A stretch of DNA of 64,000 nucleotides from an uncultured Rhodopila sp. (lineage in GTDB: Bacteria; Pseudomonadota; Alphaproteobacteria; Acetobacterales; Acetobacteraceae), in NCBI RefSeq assembly GCF_903915725.1, contig NZ_CAIWTY010000088.1, forward strand, positions 124,001 through 188,000, in the 5' to 3' direction. Numbering within the stretch: position 1 is the stretch's first letter; each line of letters opens with the position of its first letter. Positions 26,170 to 35,577 of the stretch are shown here, piece after piece. The notes beneath the pieces are model-generated. The model was given only the letters and a program-made list of their open reading frames with translations, was not told where the DNA came from and did no database searches. A program made the position numbers and the translations under genes.

Positions 26170-27768
26170 TTAGTCCGGCTGACAGCGCGCGATCCGGTAC
26201 AGCGCGGCAAAGCCGGAGCGGCTCAGCACCTCAAACCGCTCCGGCGGCAGGGCGGCCGCGGAATCGGCCCCGGTCACCATCACGTAGTCGAAGCCGCACA
26301 CATCGGCTGCTGCCGCCTGCGCCGCGTCCGGCAGGTCGCCGACGCGCTCGGCCATCGCGCGATAGGGCTGCCGGGTTTCCAGCGGCTGCTGCGAGACGTT
26401 ATCGAACTCGAACGGCCACCAGGCGCGGCGCTCGATGAGCGCCAGCGCGCCGAGATGGATGTCGGTGCGGGAGCCGTCGGACAGGCGGCGCCAGCCCGGC
26501 TTGGCCTGAGCGGCCGAGGCGACGTAGACCGCCTGACCGGGACGAACCGGCTCCAGCACCCGGCGGATGTCGTCGATATCGGACTGATGCGCCGCCCAGG
26601 CGGTGGTCAGGACAACCATGCGGCCGGCGAAAAGCAGGGTGATCGCGGCAACCGCGAAGACGCGCAACCCGCCGGGCCAGCGCGCCGGGACGAAACCGGC
26701 GAACAGCATGAAGTCGAGCATCACGGCGAGGCGGGTATCGAGATGATACGTGCCCTTCCAGGCGTACGGCGCGGCGAGGAACGCGACGAACAGAACCAGC
26801 ATCGGCACCGCGGCGACGCCCGGGAACCGGCCCCGGCTAGTCAGCACGCACCGCACGGGCAAGCCGATAGCGACGCAGGCCGTCGCCGCATCCAGCCAAC
26901 GGAGGTAATTCGAAAATACGCCGGCGAACTGCAGGAGCTTTTCTCCGGGCGGCAGGAACGCGGCATCGCCGCCAAGCTGGCTCAGGTCGGAGGCTGCATA
27001 GAGCAGCGCCGGAGCAGCGAAAACCAGGGCGAGAACGAGGCCCCGGCGAATCGCTTCCCGCAGTGAGGAAACCGAAGGCTCACGGAAAGGACGGTCGCGC
27101 GATCCCGCCACGACGAAGAGAGGCCGCTGCCGCATGCGGGACGATCGGGTTGCACCCCGGCTGCTTTCCAGCACCCGGAACAGCTCCGCGCCGCCGATGA
27201 GCACAGCGAAGAACACCAGCCCCATCAGATGGCAGGCAAACAGGATGGGCGCCCCGGCGGCGGCGGCGGCAATCGCTCGGATTGGATTGCTCTCCCGCCA
27301 GCGCAGCCATGCGGCAGCCAGCAGCAGCGCCAGACCCAGGGCGATGGAGAAGTTCAGGAACCCGTACAGCAGGCAATTGTTGTAAGCCACCAGCCCGGCG
27401 CCAAGCGCCCACCACCGGCCACCGAGGGCGGAGGCGTAAGCGATCGTGCCGAGCACCGGCAGCAGCACCGCAACGGCGATCAGCAGCCGCCCCGCGACAT
27501 ATACTGGCAGGACATGCATCAGCGGCGGCCCCGCCAGGTCGAGCGCCAGGTTGGGAATAACCGACCAGTGCGGCGCATAGAATTTTGCCAACTCGGCATC
27601 GCCGGGCAGCGAAGCCAGCACGAACAGCCGGGCCAGGTGGTTGGGATAGTCGATCAGCGGCGGCAGATCGCAGACAAGCAAGGGCGCCACCAGCACGATG
27701 CAAAGACCTGCCAGCGCCGTCCACCACGGGCGGGACAAAGCCAGGGCGGACAGTCCGGATGCGGTCAT
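26170..27768 (-). CDS. Polytopic membrane protein, glycosyltransferase-C-like, function unknown
   Basis: 532 residues with about ten to twelve hydrophobic helices. The first periplasmic loop holds CDLPPLIDYPNHLARL (residues about 33-48), with the acidic Asp-Tyr-Pro arrangement typical of GT-C-like lipid-sugar transferases and of several 'DUF' membrane proteins. The C-terminal 120 residues form a soluble domain (ERRAWWPFEFDNVSQQP...GFDYVMVTGAD). No known transferase motif is certain. It converges on the LLM oxidoreductase and is divergent from thiL. A role in envelope glycan assembly is a guess. Confidence 0.65.
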   Translation of the reverse strand: MTASGLSALALSRPWWTALAGLCIVLVAPLLVCDLPPLIDYPNHLARLFVLASLPGDAELAKFYAPHWSVIPNLALDLAGPPLMHVLPVYVAGRLLIAVAVLLPVLGTIAYASALGGRWWALGAGLVAYNNCLLYGFLNFSIALGLALLLAAAWLRWRESNPIRAIAAAAAGAPILFACHLMGLVFFAVLIGGAELFRVLESSRGATRSSRMRQRPLFVVAGSRDRPFREPSVSSLREAIRRGLVLALVFAAPALLYAASDLSQLGGDAAFLPPGEKLLQFAGVFSNYLRWLDAATACVAIGLPVRCVLTSRGRFPGVAAVPMLVLFVAFLAAPYAWKGTYHLDTRLAVMLDFMLFAGFVPARWPGGLRVFAVAAITLLFAGRMVVLTTAWAAHQSDIDDIRRVLEPVRPGQAVYVASAAQAKPGWRRLSDGSRTDIHLGALALIERRAWWPFEFDNVSQQPLETRQPYRAMAERVGDLPDAAQAAAADVCGFDYVMVTGADSAAALPPERFEVLSRSGFAALYRIARCQPD

Positions 27769-27898
27769 TTGAAAGCATGCTTCGGCGACATCCGCACTCC
27801 GTTCCGCAGCGGTTCATACCGGTCTCCATGGCAATTCGGTATGGCGGATTTTCGGCGGGGCGGTGGCATTTCCCGGCGTATCGGATAGACTCGGCCTC

Positions 27899-28849
27899 AT
27901 GCGCCTGCCCGCCGAGTTTTCCCTGATCGCCCGCCATTTCCTGCCTTTGGCCGGCCCCGGCGCGCTCCGGCTTGCCGACGATGCCGCGATTCTGACACCG
28001 CCGCCTGGGCAGGAGCTGGTGCTGAGCGCGGACGCCATGGTGGCGGGGGTGCACTTCCTGCCGGATGACCCGCCGGAGACGGTCGGGCGCAAGCTGCTGC
28101 GGGTCAACCTGTCCGATCTCGCCGCGAAGGGCGCGGTGCCCATCGGGTATCTCATGACCGTCTCGACTCCCGGAGCCACGCCGGACGCCTGGTTCGCCGG
28201 GTTTGCCGCCGGACTGGCGCTGGACCAGGCGGCCTTCGGAGTCACGCTGGTGGGCGGGGATACCACCTCCACGCCGGGGCCGATTTCGCTGTCGCTGACG
28301 ATTATCGGGCATGTCGCGCCGGGCACCGCCGTGCTGCGCTCCGGCGCGCAGCCCGGCGACGAGATCTGGGTCACCGGCACCATCGGTGACGGTGCGCTCG
28401 GGCTTCAGGCGGCGTTGGGGAAGCTGGCCGATGCCGGCGGATACCTGCTGGACCGCTATCGCCTGCCGCAGCCGCGGGTCGGGCTGGCGCTGGCCGGCAT
28501 CGCCTCGGCCGCGATGGATGTGTCGGACGGGTTGGTGCAGGATCTCGGCCACCTTTGCCGCGGCGGCAACGTCGCGGCGGAGATCGAGGCGGCAAAAGTG
28601 CCGCTATCGGATGCCGCGCGGGCGGCGGGTCCTGAGTGGCTGGAAACCTGCCTGACCGGCGGGGACGATTACGAGCTCCTGTTGGCGGTGCCGGCGCCTC
28701 GGCGCGCGGCGCTGGTGGCGGAGGCCACCCGGGCCGGGATCGCCGTCACCCGGATCGGCCGTTTTCTTGCCGGCCCCCCGGATGTGACCGTGCGTCAGGC
28801 AAACGGGGCGCCAATGGAACTGACCAAGCACGGCTGGAGCCACTTCTAG
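27899..28849 (+). CDS. thiL: Thiamine-monophosphate kinase
   Basis: 316 residues from the ATG at 27899; a GTG at 27863 is an alternative. ThiL phosphorylates thiamine monophosphate to the active diphosphate. Family marks are RLADDAAIL (usually GDDAAV) near residue 24, SADAMVAGVHFL near 42, LLRVNLSDLAAKGA near 65, VGGDTTSTPG near 116, AMDVSDGLVQDLGHL near 204 and GGDDYELL near 254. The ATP and magnesium Asp residues are present. The other thiamine genes in this window, thiS and thiG, are 26 kb away, so the pathway is scattered. Confidence 0.93.
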   Translation: MRLPAEFSLIARHFLPLAGPGALRLADDAAILTPPPGQELVLSADAMVAGVHFLPDDPPETVGRKLLRVNLSDLAAKGAVPIGYLMTVSTPGATPDAWFAGFAAGLALDQAAFGVTLVGGDTTSTPGPISLSLTIIGHVAPGTAVLRSGAQPGDEIWVTGTIGDGALGLQAALGKLADAGGYLLDRYRLPQPRVGLALAGIASAAMDVSDGLVQDLGHLCRGGNVAAEIEAAKVPLSDAARAAGPEWLETCLTGGDDYELLLAVPAPRRAALVAEATRAGIAVTRIGRFLAGPPDVTVRQANGAPMELTKHGWSHF

Positions 28850-28857
28850 CCCCTCGC

Positions 28858-29370
28858 CTACGGCGCCTTCGCCGCAGGTGGCGAGCTGTTGGAAAGCCGT
28901 TGTTCAAGCGCGTGACCAAGCTGAATCGGCGACGGATCATTCAGCGCGATGTGATTGCCGAACAGGATCAGCGCCGCGAAGATCACGCCCGCGACCACAC
29001 CAGCGGTAACGTTGAGAAAAAACGCCTTTCGGCTGTTGGTGTATTCCCGGACCGCCGTGACCATCGACTGATCCATCGCAGTGCGTATCCGAATCTGTAT
29101 TTCCGTCTCCATGAATGCGGCTGCCGCCTGGCCAAAAGCCTGCTGCGCGTTGCACACCTCGCGGCGGATTTTCGTCTCCGGGACGCCGCGGGCGAACCTG
29201 TCCAGGTCCGCCACCCCGACCACCGCCCCGTTGGCCTCTTCATGATCGGCCATCTCGAAGATGTCGGCGAAAAGCCAGCCGACGACGAACATCTGCTCAG
29301 CCTGGGACAATTCGAGGGAGTCCGACACCGCCCTGATGTGCCGATGAAACTCCCGGAGTGTAGCCGGCAT
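28858..29370 (-). CDS. Small membrane-anchored protein, function unknown
   Basis: 170 residues. The first 110 residues are soluble and helical (LSQAEQMFVVGWLFADIFEMADHEEANGAVVGV); a single membrane helix follows (AFFLNVTAGVVAGVIFAALILFG, about 121-143), then a short Pro-Ser-rich tail. This makes it a C-terminally anchored protein. It lies 21 bp downstream of the next small gene on the same strand, so the two probably share a transcript. No family is recognised. Confidence 0.6.
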   Translation of the reverse strand: MPATLREFHRHIRAVSDSLELSQAEQMFVVGWLFADIFEMADHEEANGAVVGVADLDRFARGVPETKIRREVCNAQQAFGQAAAAFMETEIQIRIRTAMDQSMVTAVREYTNSRKAFFLNVTAGVVAGVIFAALILFGNHIALNDPSPIQLGHALEQRLSNSSPPAAKAP

Positions 29371-29391
29371 CGCGGAGACCCCCGCGCCGCC

Positions 29392-29604
29392 CTATTTCTT
29401 CTTCGCGCCCGCGTTGCCGATGGCTTTGCTCATGATCCGCGGATCGACCATGGTGATCCGCACACCGTTCGATCCAGTGAACTGGTAGATGCCGGTATTG
29501 CCGGGCAGCCGCGCGGCACCATCCGCTTCGCGCGGCAAGCAAGCCAGCCGTCCGGCCATGTCGCGGTTCAGCACCTCAAGGCCCTCAACATTCACTGACA
29601 TCAT
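29392..29604 (-). CDS. Small hypothetical protein
   Basis: About 70 residues from the ATG pair at 29604/29601, chosen because GGAGGT precedes it at good spacing. The sequence (MMSVNVEGLEVLNRDMAG, then NTGIYQFTGSNGVRITMVDPRIMSKAIGNAG) looks soluble, with a lysine-rich end. No family is recognised. It is the upstream gene of a two-gene unit with the anchored protein at 28858-29370. Confidence 0.55.
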   Translation of the reverse strand: MMSVNVEGLEVLNRDMAGRLACLPREADGAARLPGNTGIYQFTGSNGVRITMVDPRIMSKAIGNAGAKKK

Positions 29605-29730
29605 TTTACGACCTCCATGCTTCCGGGCAAAACAAAAAATCGCGGACGCCAGACGCCTGATCGCCGCCGCCACGGCATCCTCCGCCGAACTGGTTAACCC
29701 AAGCTTAACGGCGCCCGATTTTTCTTCGAA

Positions 29731-31209
29731 TCACCCACAGGATCGCTCCGCCAGCGCGTCCCGCACCCGGCCAATCACGCTCGCCCAATCGCCCCGGCTG
29801 GTCTGCCGGAACTGACGCATACTCGGGTACCATGGCGTGTCGTCACGGCCAAGAAACCACCGCCAGCAGGAGTCGAACCGATTCAGCATCCAAACCGGCT
29901 TGCCCAGCGCCCCCGCCAGATGCGCCACCGCCGTATCCACCGCGATCACCAGATCCAGGCCCATGATCAGGTCCGCCGTATCCGCCCAATCGCCCATCCG
30001 CCCGGACACGTCATGTAACAACACGTCCTCCGGCAGCGCTGGCATCTGCGCCGCCGGAGGACCAAGCTGCAGCGAGACGAAACTGCACCCCGGCACCAAC
30101 AAAAGCGGCGCCATGTCCGCCAGCCGCATCGACCGCCGCTTGTCGATCGCCACCGCATGCGGTTGCGCCGTGCGCGACTTCCCGGCCCAGACCAGCCCCA
30201 CCTTCAACCCCGGCAATCCGTCGAGGACATCCGACCAGCCAGCCGCATCAGCCCGCAGATATGACGCCGGCGCAGGGATCGTCTCCATCGTCGTACCGAA
30301 CGCGAGTGGCAGGCTCAACAGCGGGCAGTGGTAGTCGAACGGCGGCAGATTGGCACCGTCGTCCTCGCATAACAGTTCGGCCACGCCGTCCAGTGTCGTC
30401 ATCAACCGCCGCAGCGCCTTAGGCACCACCAGCACGACGCGCCCACCCGCGGCAGCGACCATCGGGACGTAGCGGCAGAATTGCAGCGTGTCGCCAAACC
30501 CCTGTTCCGCATACAGCAGCACCGTCTCGCCGTTCAATTCCTGGCCGAGCCAGCGGGGCCGCGGGAGGCGTGGGGCGGGGGCTGACATCGCCTCCACCTC
30601 CCAGCGAGATTCGTAGGCCCGCCAGCCTTCGTCCAGCCGCCCCATGGTCAGCAGCGCCAGCGCCAGGTTGGAGCGCGCTTCGGGGGACGCGGGATTGATC
30701 GCCAGCGCCTCCCGGCAGCATTGCTCGGCCTCAAGCGGCCTGACCTGCTCCATCAGCGCCAAAGCCAGGTTGGTCTTGGCCCGCACCGGATCGACCCCGA
30801 GCGCCAGGGCGCGGCGGAACAGGCCCTCGGCTTCCTCGACATGGCCGGCCAACTGCCGCACCGAACCCAGGTTCAGCGTCGCGTTCGGATGTGCCGAGTC
30901 CAGGCGCAGGGCAGCGCGGAAACAATTCTCAGCCTCGGCGAGATGTCCGCGGCTGTAGTGGATCATGCCCAGGTTGTTCTGCGCATCCGGGCTTTCCGGA
31001 TCGATGCGCAACGCCTCGCGCTGGCAGGCCTGTGCCTCCGCGCTGCGGCCGAGCTTATATGCCACCAGCCCAAGGTTCATCCAGGCTTCCTTGAAATCCG
31101 GATCGAGCGCCAAAGCGCTGCGGTAAAACGGCTCCGCCTCCCTTACCAATCCCTGGCAATGGAGGCTGAACCCGCGAGTGTGTTCGGCTTGGGATGCGGC
31201 AAGGGTCAT
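29731..31209 (-). CDS. TPR-repeat protein with a glycosyltransferase-like C-terminal domain
   Basis: 492 residues. About six tetratricopeptide repeats occupy residues 5-215, with typical spacing (for example EAWMNLGLVAYKLGRSAEAQACQREALRIDPES). The second half resembles the family that accompanies flagellin or surface-glycan glycosylation: WLGQELNGETVLLYAEQGFGDTLQFCRYVPMVAAAGG, GLVWAGKSRTAQ, and a nucleotide-sugar-like segment DLIMGLDLVIAVDTAVAHLAGALGKPVW, which also matches the GT9/ADP-heptose:LPS heptosyltransferase end. Such enzymes probably add sugars to proteins or LPS. No acceptor gene is adjacent. Confidence 0.8.
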   Translation of the reverse strand: MTLAASQAEHTRGFSLHCQGLVREAEPFYRSALALDPDFKEAWMNLGLVAYKLGRSAEAQACQREALRIDPESPDAQNNLGMIHYSRGHLAEAENCFRAALRLDSAHPNATLNLGSVRQLAGHVEEAEGLFRRALALGVDPVRAKTNLALALMEQVRPLEAEQCCREALAINPASPEARSNLALALLTMGRLDEGWRAYESRWEVEAMSAPAPRLPRPRWLGQELNGETVLLYAEQGFGDTLQFCRYVPMVAAAGGRVVLVVPKALRRLMTTLDGVAELLCEDDGANLPPFDYHCPLLSLPLAFGTTMETIPAPASYLRADAAGWSDVLDGLPGLKVGLVWAGKSRTAQPHAVAIDKRRSMRLADMAPLLLVPGCSFVSLQLGPPAAQMPALPEDVLLHDVSGRMGDWADTADLIMGLDLVIAVDTAVAHLAGALGKPVWMLNRFDSCWRWFLGRDDTPWYPSMRQFRQTSRGDWASVIGRVRDALAERSCG

Positions 31210-31270
31210 GCGACCGCAGGTTGTGGCAACCTAGTTCCCCGACAAGACCCTGCATCGGAATTTTTTCGTA

Positions 31271-32614
31271 TCACCGCCCTGCCCGGCCGCCCAGCAACGA
31301 CCTCCGCCGCGCCGGAGCGCTTGGTATCGGCATATAGGTCCGCACGGTGTTCCTGACCTTATGCGAGAAGATCACGGAAAATCCGTCATCCATGTTGCGC
31401 AGGTCTTGCGGCAGCATGCGCGGCACCGGCTGGTAGCTGACATTGCCGCCCTGGTACTGCGTTATCGGCGCACCCGGGGCCGAACGGCCTCTCGCTTCCA
31501 GCTCAAGCGCGGTCAGTCCGGTGCGCTGGCTGAGATACTCGGCCGTCACAAGGTCCTGCGGCGCGAACGACTGCACCACGCCGCAAGAACTGATGAAGCT
31601 TTCGAAGCCGTCGCCGTACAGGCTTCGGAGCTGCGCCAGATCCTGCCACACCGTCCACAGCTTGATCCCGCAGCTGCGCAGCATCGCCATGTTAGTCTCG
31701 ACGATCGGGAAGCCGCCGCGCGCAATCGCCGGATAGGCGTCAAGCATCAGCATGACCGGCACCTTAGCCGGCTGGCCGTCGCGGAGCAGCGCCTGGACGA
31801 TGCTGGCGATCATCACCCTCAGCCACGCCGCATGCGTGCCGAGACGCCGCGCCGGCAACACCAGAAACACCGCCGCCGGAACCTCCTTCAGCATCGCAAA
31901 GCCGATTGGCGTCGTCACGGAAAGGTCTTGCTGAACCGGGCGGCTGTCGATCCAGCTTGTTTGCGTCAGCGCCGACAGCAGGATGCGATTCATCCCGCCG
32001 CCAGCCGATCGGCCGAAGGGAGCGGCTTTGAGCGACAATTCGGGCCAGCCATGCTCCTCGCCGGCTGCAACCAGCCTGTCGGCCAGCACCTCAAAAGGGG
32101 CTTGGCCGAGGCACGCGCGGACATGCGGCAGGCTGCCGCCACCGGGCTGCGTGAGCCTGGAATACATGATCAGCGCCGTCAGCAAATCCCCGGCGGCCGC
32201 CAACCCGCCTGGCCTGTTGTCGTCATCCCGGATCAGTGCCGCGGCGATGTCCCTGGCGTCATCGGGAAATTCCGGTGATGCGGGATCGAGCGCCGCCACC
32301 GGGTTGAAGCCGTGGCTGGGAATGCCGTTCACCTCGAACGGGTTCAGAAAAATCGTCTGCTGCAGTTCCGGGTCGCGGCGGCGGGCGCACAGCGCGGACA
32401 GCTCGCCGTTGGGATCGACGATAACCAGCGACCAGTCGCGCAGCCCCAGCACGTTCGGCTCCAGCAGGCGCCGGTTGATGCCCGACCCGCCGGGGCCGAG
32501 GCTGAGCAAATGCCGATCGCCGACGTATTGAATGACCGGGGCGGAGGTTGGCGGGGCGCCTTCGGTGCGGTCGGTGCCGTAGCCGAAATAGACGCCGCCA
32601 TTGGTGTCCCACAC
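31271..32614 (-). CDS. Type IV coupling protein (VirD4/TraG)-like ATPase with degenerate nucleotide-binding motifs
   Basis: 447 residues from a GTG four bases after the upstream stop. The fold follows VirD4/TraG: P-loop region LSLGPGGSGINRR (37-49), VIVDPNGEL (64-72, usually VxxDPKGE), a central all-helical part, VMLMLDAYPAIARGGF (about 288-303), and SFAPQDLVTAEYLSQRTG followed by PRMLPQDLRNMDDGFSVIF. Three key residues are lost: the Walker A Lys (GSGIN instead of GSGKG/T) and the catalytic acid (LDAYP instead of LDEF/LDEFP), and the Lys of DPKGE is Asn. The N-terminal membrane helices are also absent. It should not pump DNA as an ATPase. No relaxase or mating-pore genes are near. Confidence 0.7.
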   Translation of the reverse strand: MWDTNGGVYFGYGTDRTEGAPPTSAPVIQYVGDRHLLSLGPGGSGINRRLLEPNVLGLRDWSLVIVDPNGELSALCARRRDPELQQTIFLNPFEVNGIPSHGFNPVAALDPASPEFPDDARDIAAALIRDDDNRPGGLAAAGDLLTALIMYSRLTQPGGGSLPHVRACLGQAPFEVLADRLVAAGEEHGWPELSLKAAPFGRSAGGGMNRILLSALTQTSWIDSRPVQQDLSVTTPIGFAMLKEVPAAVFLVLPARRLGTHAAWLRVMIASIVQALLRDGQPAKVPVMLMLDAYPAIARGGFPIVETNMAMLRSCGIKLWTVWQDLAQLRSLYGDGFESFISSCGVVQSFAPQDLVTAEYLSQRTGLTALELEARGRSAPGAPITQYQGGNVSYQPVPRMLPQDLRNMDDGFSVIFSHKVRNTVRTYMPIPSAPARRRSLLGGRAGR

Positions 32615-32618
32615 GAGA

Positions 32619-33293
32619 TCAGGACGCTTTCAGGCGCCGCTGTTTCGGGGCGGCCAACGGGGCGGCGTGGGTGCCCGGTCCGCTCGCCGCCATCTGCCGC
32701 GCGGCATCCATCGGGTCCTCGAACATCGCATTCCATGGTGTGTTGATGGGCTTGCGGGGCACCGTCGGCAGCAATTGGGCGCGCGCGCCTTTCATGTAAG
32801 GGAAGCCCAGCCGGTAGAGGATTTCCAGGACCAGGAATTTGGCGCCGGACAGCGCGAAACGGGACGCGAAGTACAGCATCGCCAGGCACATCAGGCCCAG
32901 CAGCAGCAGCGAAGCGCCCTCCGTGAGGTGCAGCGGGACGCCGGTCATGTTGACCTTCCCGAGGGCGGCGGTGAGCGAGGTCTCGACCGGATGGATCCAG
33001 TTGTAGCCGAACGGCCCGTTCCAGGCGGCGAAGGCGAAGACGGTGGCGAGGAGGCTTTTGACGACCAGGCCCTGGCGGCGGTGAACGGCCTGTTCGAGTT
33101 CGACGGTCTTCTTCTGTTCGTTGCCATCGACCTCCACCAGCACCCATTTGCCGTTGATTTCGACAGCGGTGAGGTTGGCTTTATCGGGACGCAGGGAACG
33201 GCGGAAATTGGGGAAGAAGCTGCCCTGGCGGTAATGGATGTGGCGCAGTTCGCCATTCTGGTCGATCAGGTAACGCGGTTTGCGCCGGAACAT
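32619..33293 (-). CDS. Membrane partner of the coupling-protein-like ATPase
   Basis: 224 residues from the ATG at 33293, which has AGGAGGT in front. The first 85 residues are soluble and charged (RRKPRYLIDQNGELRHIHYRQGSFF; GKWVLVEVDG). Three hydrophobic helices follow (about 98-112, 137-155, 158-172), then a basic tail. No family is recognised. The next gene, the degenerate coupling-type ATPase, starts four bases after this stop, so the two are translated together. Because that ATPase lacks its usual membrane anchor, this protein may supply it; this is inference. Confidence 0.65.
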   Translation of the reverse strand: MFRRKPRYLIDQNGELRHIHYRQGSFFPNFRRSLRPDKANLTAVEINGKWVLVEVDGNEQKKTVELEQAVHRRQGLVVKSLLATVFAFAAWNGPFGYNWIHPVETSLTAALGKVNMTGVPLHLTEGASLLLLGLMCLAMLYFASRFALSGAKFLVLEILYRLGFPYMKGARAQLLPTVPRKPINTPWNAMFEDPMDAARQMAASGPGTHAAPLAAPKQRRLKAS

Positions 33294-33505
33294 TGCAGAC
33301 CTCCTATGCGAAGTGTCGGTCCGGACGGGGGCCGAGTCAATCGTTCCGCCTGGGTTAGAGTCAGGGCGCGACCCCGATCCGGCGGCCTGCGACCTGCAAC
33401 GCGCCACGGCGGTGGCGGTGCCAAACCGTTCCGGTGCCGCCTCGCCGCGTTGCCGTCATGGCGCGGCTTGGGCCTTCACGGTCGCGGGGAACAAACCACC
33501 CGCCG

Positions 33506-35371
33506 TCACAGGCCCGCCAGTTCCAGCTCCTCCTCCGCCATCAGCCACTCCGCCTCGGCCGCCCGAGCCTCCTTAGCAATCGCCGCCAGCCGGGCATTCG
33601 CCGCGGTAATCTCCGCTGTCCGTCCCGGCGCATACAAAGCCGGATCGGCCAGCTTTGCCTCGATCCGCGCCCGCTCCGCCGCCAGCACGCCGATCCGCTT
33701 CTCCGCCGCCTGCGCCTTCTTGCGCAGCGGTGCCAGCGCCGCCCGAGCCTCCGCCCGCTCCCGCCGATCATCCTTGCGGGTAACGGCGCCGGGCTTCGCG
33801 GCCGGACGGGCGCGCTCGACCAGCAGAGCACGATAATCGTCCAGATCCCCATCGAACGGCCGAACCGTCCCGTCCCCCACCAGCCACAGCCGATCGGCTA
33901 TCAGCTCCACCAGGTTGGGGTCGTGGGTGATGAGCAAGACAGCGCCCTGGAAATCCGCCAGCGCCTTCACCAGCGCATCGCGCGCGTCGATATCAAGGTG
34001 GTTCGTCGGCTCATCGAGGATCAGTAACTGGGGCGCATCACGCGTCGCCAGAGCCAGCAGCAGACGCGCCTTTTCCCCGCCCGACAACTGCCCGATGGGA
34101 GTCTCCGCCCGATCCGCGTCCAGCCCGAACCGCGCCAGTTGCGCCCGCAGCTTCGGCGGCGTGGCGTTCGGCAACGCCCGCGCCATGTGGTCGATCGGGT
34201 TTTCCTCCAGCACCAGCTCCTCGGTCTGGTGCTGGGCGAAATAGCCGACTTTCAGCTTCGGCCCGCGCCGAACTTCGCCGGACAGCGGCGCCAGCCGATG
34301 CGCCAGCAGCTTTGCCAGCGTGGATTTGCCGTTGCCGTTGGCGCCGAGCAGCGCGATCCGGTCGTCCATATCGACGGTCAGCGAGACGTTGCGCAGCACC
34401 GTCGTCGTGCCGTAGCCGATATCCACCCGCTCCAGCGCCAGTATCGGCGGCGCGATCCGCGCCGGCTCGGGAAACGCAAAGCGTGTCGGCGCGTCCTCGA
34501 TCACGGATTCGATCTGCGGCAGGCGTTCCAGCGCCTTGATCCGCGCCTGCGCCTGCCTCGCCTTCGACGCCTTGTAGCGGAACCGATCGACGAAGGACTG
34601 GATATGCGCCCGCTCGGCTGCCACCCGCTCCGCCGCCCGGGTCTGCTGCATCGCGCGCTCTGTGCGGATGCGCACGAATTCATCGAAGCCGCCGGGGGTG
34701 ACCGAGATCTTGCCCTTGTCCAGATGCGCGATCGCCTCCACCGCCCGATCCAGCAATCCGCGGTCATGCGACACCACCAGCGCGGCGCCGGGGAAGCGGG
34801 CGAGCCAGCCCTCCAGCCACATCGTCGCCTCCAGGTCGAGGTGGTTCGTCGGCTCGTCCAGCAGCAGCAGATCGGGAGCGGCGAACAGCGCCGTCGCCAG
34901 CGCCACGCGCATCCGCCAGCCGCCGGAGAACTCCTTCACCGGCCGCGCCTGCGCCGCCTCATCGAAGCCGAGGCCCGCCAGGATGGTGGCGGCGCGGGCC
35001 GGGGCGGAGTCCGCTCCGATGGTCAGCAGCCGATCATGCAGCTCCGCCAGGCGGTGAGGATCCGCGGTTTCCGCCTCCGCCAGCAGCGCCAGCCGTTCGG
35101 TGTCGCCTTGCAGCACGATGTCGATCAGCGATTCGGGACCTTCCGGCGCCTCCTGCCGCACCGTCGCCAGCTTGGCGCGGGAGGCGAGGCGGATGTCGCC
35201 GCCATCCATCGCCAGTTCCCCGGCGATGGCCCGCAGCAGGGTGGACTTGCCCGCGCCATTGCGGCCTACCAGACCGATGCGGCGGCCGGGGTCGACGGTC
35301 AGGTCCGCTTCGTTCAACAGCGTGCGGCCGCCCATGCGGATGACGGCGCCGGAAATCACCAATAATGACAT
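33506..35371 (-). CDS. ABC-F family ATPase (Uup/YheS-like)
   Basis: 621 residues from the ATG at 35371. Two ATPase domains with no membrane part are joined by a linker: GRNGAGKST (about 37-45) with FSGGWRMRVALA and LLLLDEPTNHLD, then GANGNGKST (about 338-346) with LSGGEKARLLLA and LLILDEPTNHLDIDA. A C-terminal coiled coil (KDDRRERAEARAALAPLRKKAQAAEKRIG, from about 540) is typical. ABC-F proteins act on the ribosome rather than in transport; this architecture fits the Uup/YheS branch. Both catalytic sites look intact. It stands alone on the minus strand. Confidence 0.9.
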   Translation of the reverse strand: MSLLVISGAVIRMGGRTLLNEADLTVDPGRRIGLVGRNGAGKSTLLRAIAGELAMDGGDIRLASRAKLATVRQEAPEGPESLIDIVLQGDTERLALLAEAETADPHRLAELHDRLLTIGADSAPARAATILAGLGFDEAAQARPVKEFSGGWRMRVALATALFAAPDLLLLDEPTNHLDLEATMWLEGWLARFPGAALVVSHDRGLLDRAVEAIAHLDKGKISVTPGGFDEFVRIRTERAMQQTRAAERVAAERAHIQSFVDRFRYKASKARQAQARIKALERLPQIESVIEDAPTRFAFPEPARIAPPILALERVDIGYGTTTVLRNVSLTVDMDDRIALLGANGNGKSTLAKLLAHRLAPLSGEVRRGPKLKVGYFAQHQTEELVLEENPIDHMARALPNATPPKLRAQLARFGLDADRAETPIGQLSGGEKARLLLALATRDAPQLLILDEPTNHLDIDARDALVKALADFQGAVLLITHDPNLVELIADRLWLVGDGTVRPFDGDLDDYRALLVERARPAAKPGAVTRKDDRRERAEARAALAPLRKKAQAAEKRIGVLAAERARIEAKLADPALYAPGRTAEITAANARLAAIAKEARAAEAEWLMAEEELELAGL

Positions 35372-35577
35372 GGTGCGGGTGTAGCCCCTGACCGCCCGGC
35401 ATGAAAAGCGCGTTCGAGGCAATGTCTCCCATCGGGGTGTCCCGCCGGCGCGGCCCGGGCGCAACATCGCCGCGCTATCGTGCCAATTTCCAGCCGCGAC
35501 GCTTGCTGTTCGATACGAGACTGATTAAGGTACGCAGACTATGAGAATGAGTCGCAACTGAAGGAGCGGGTCGAGCC

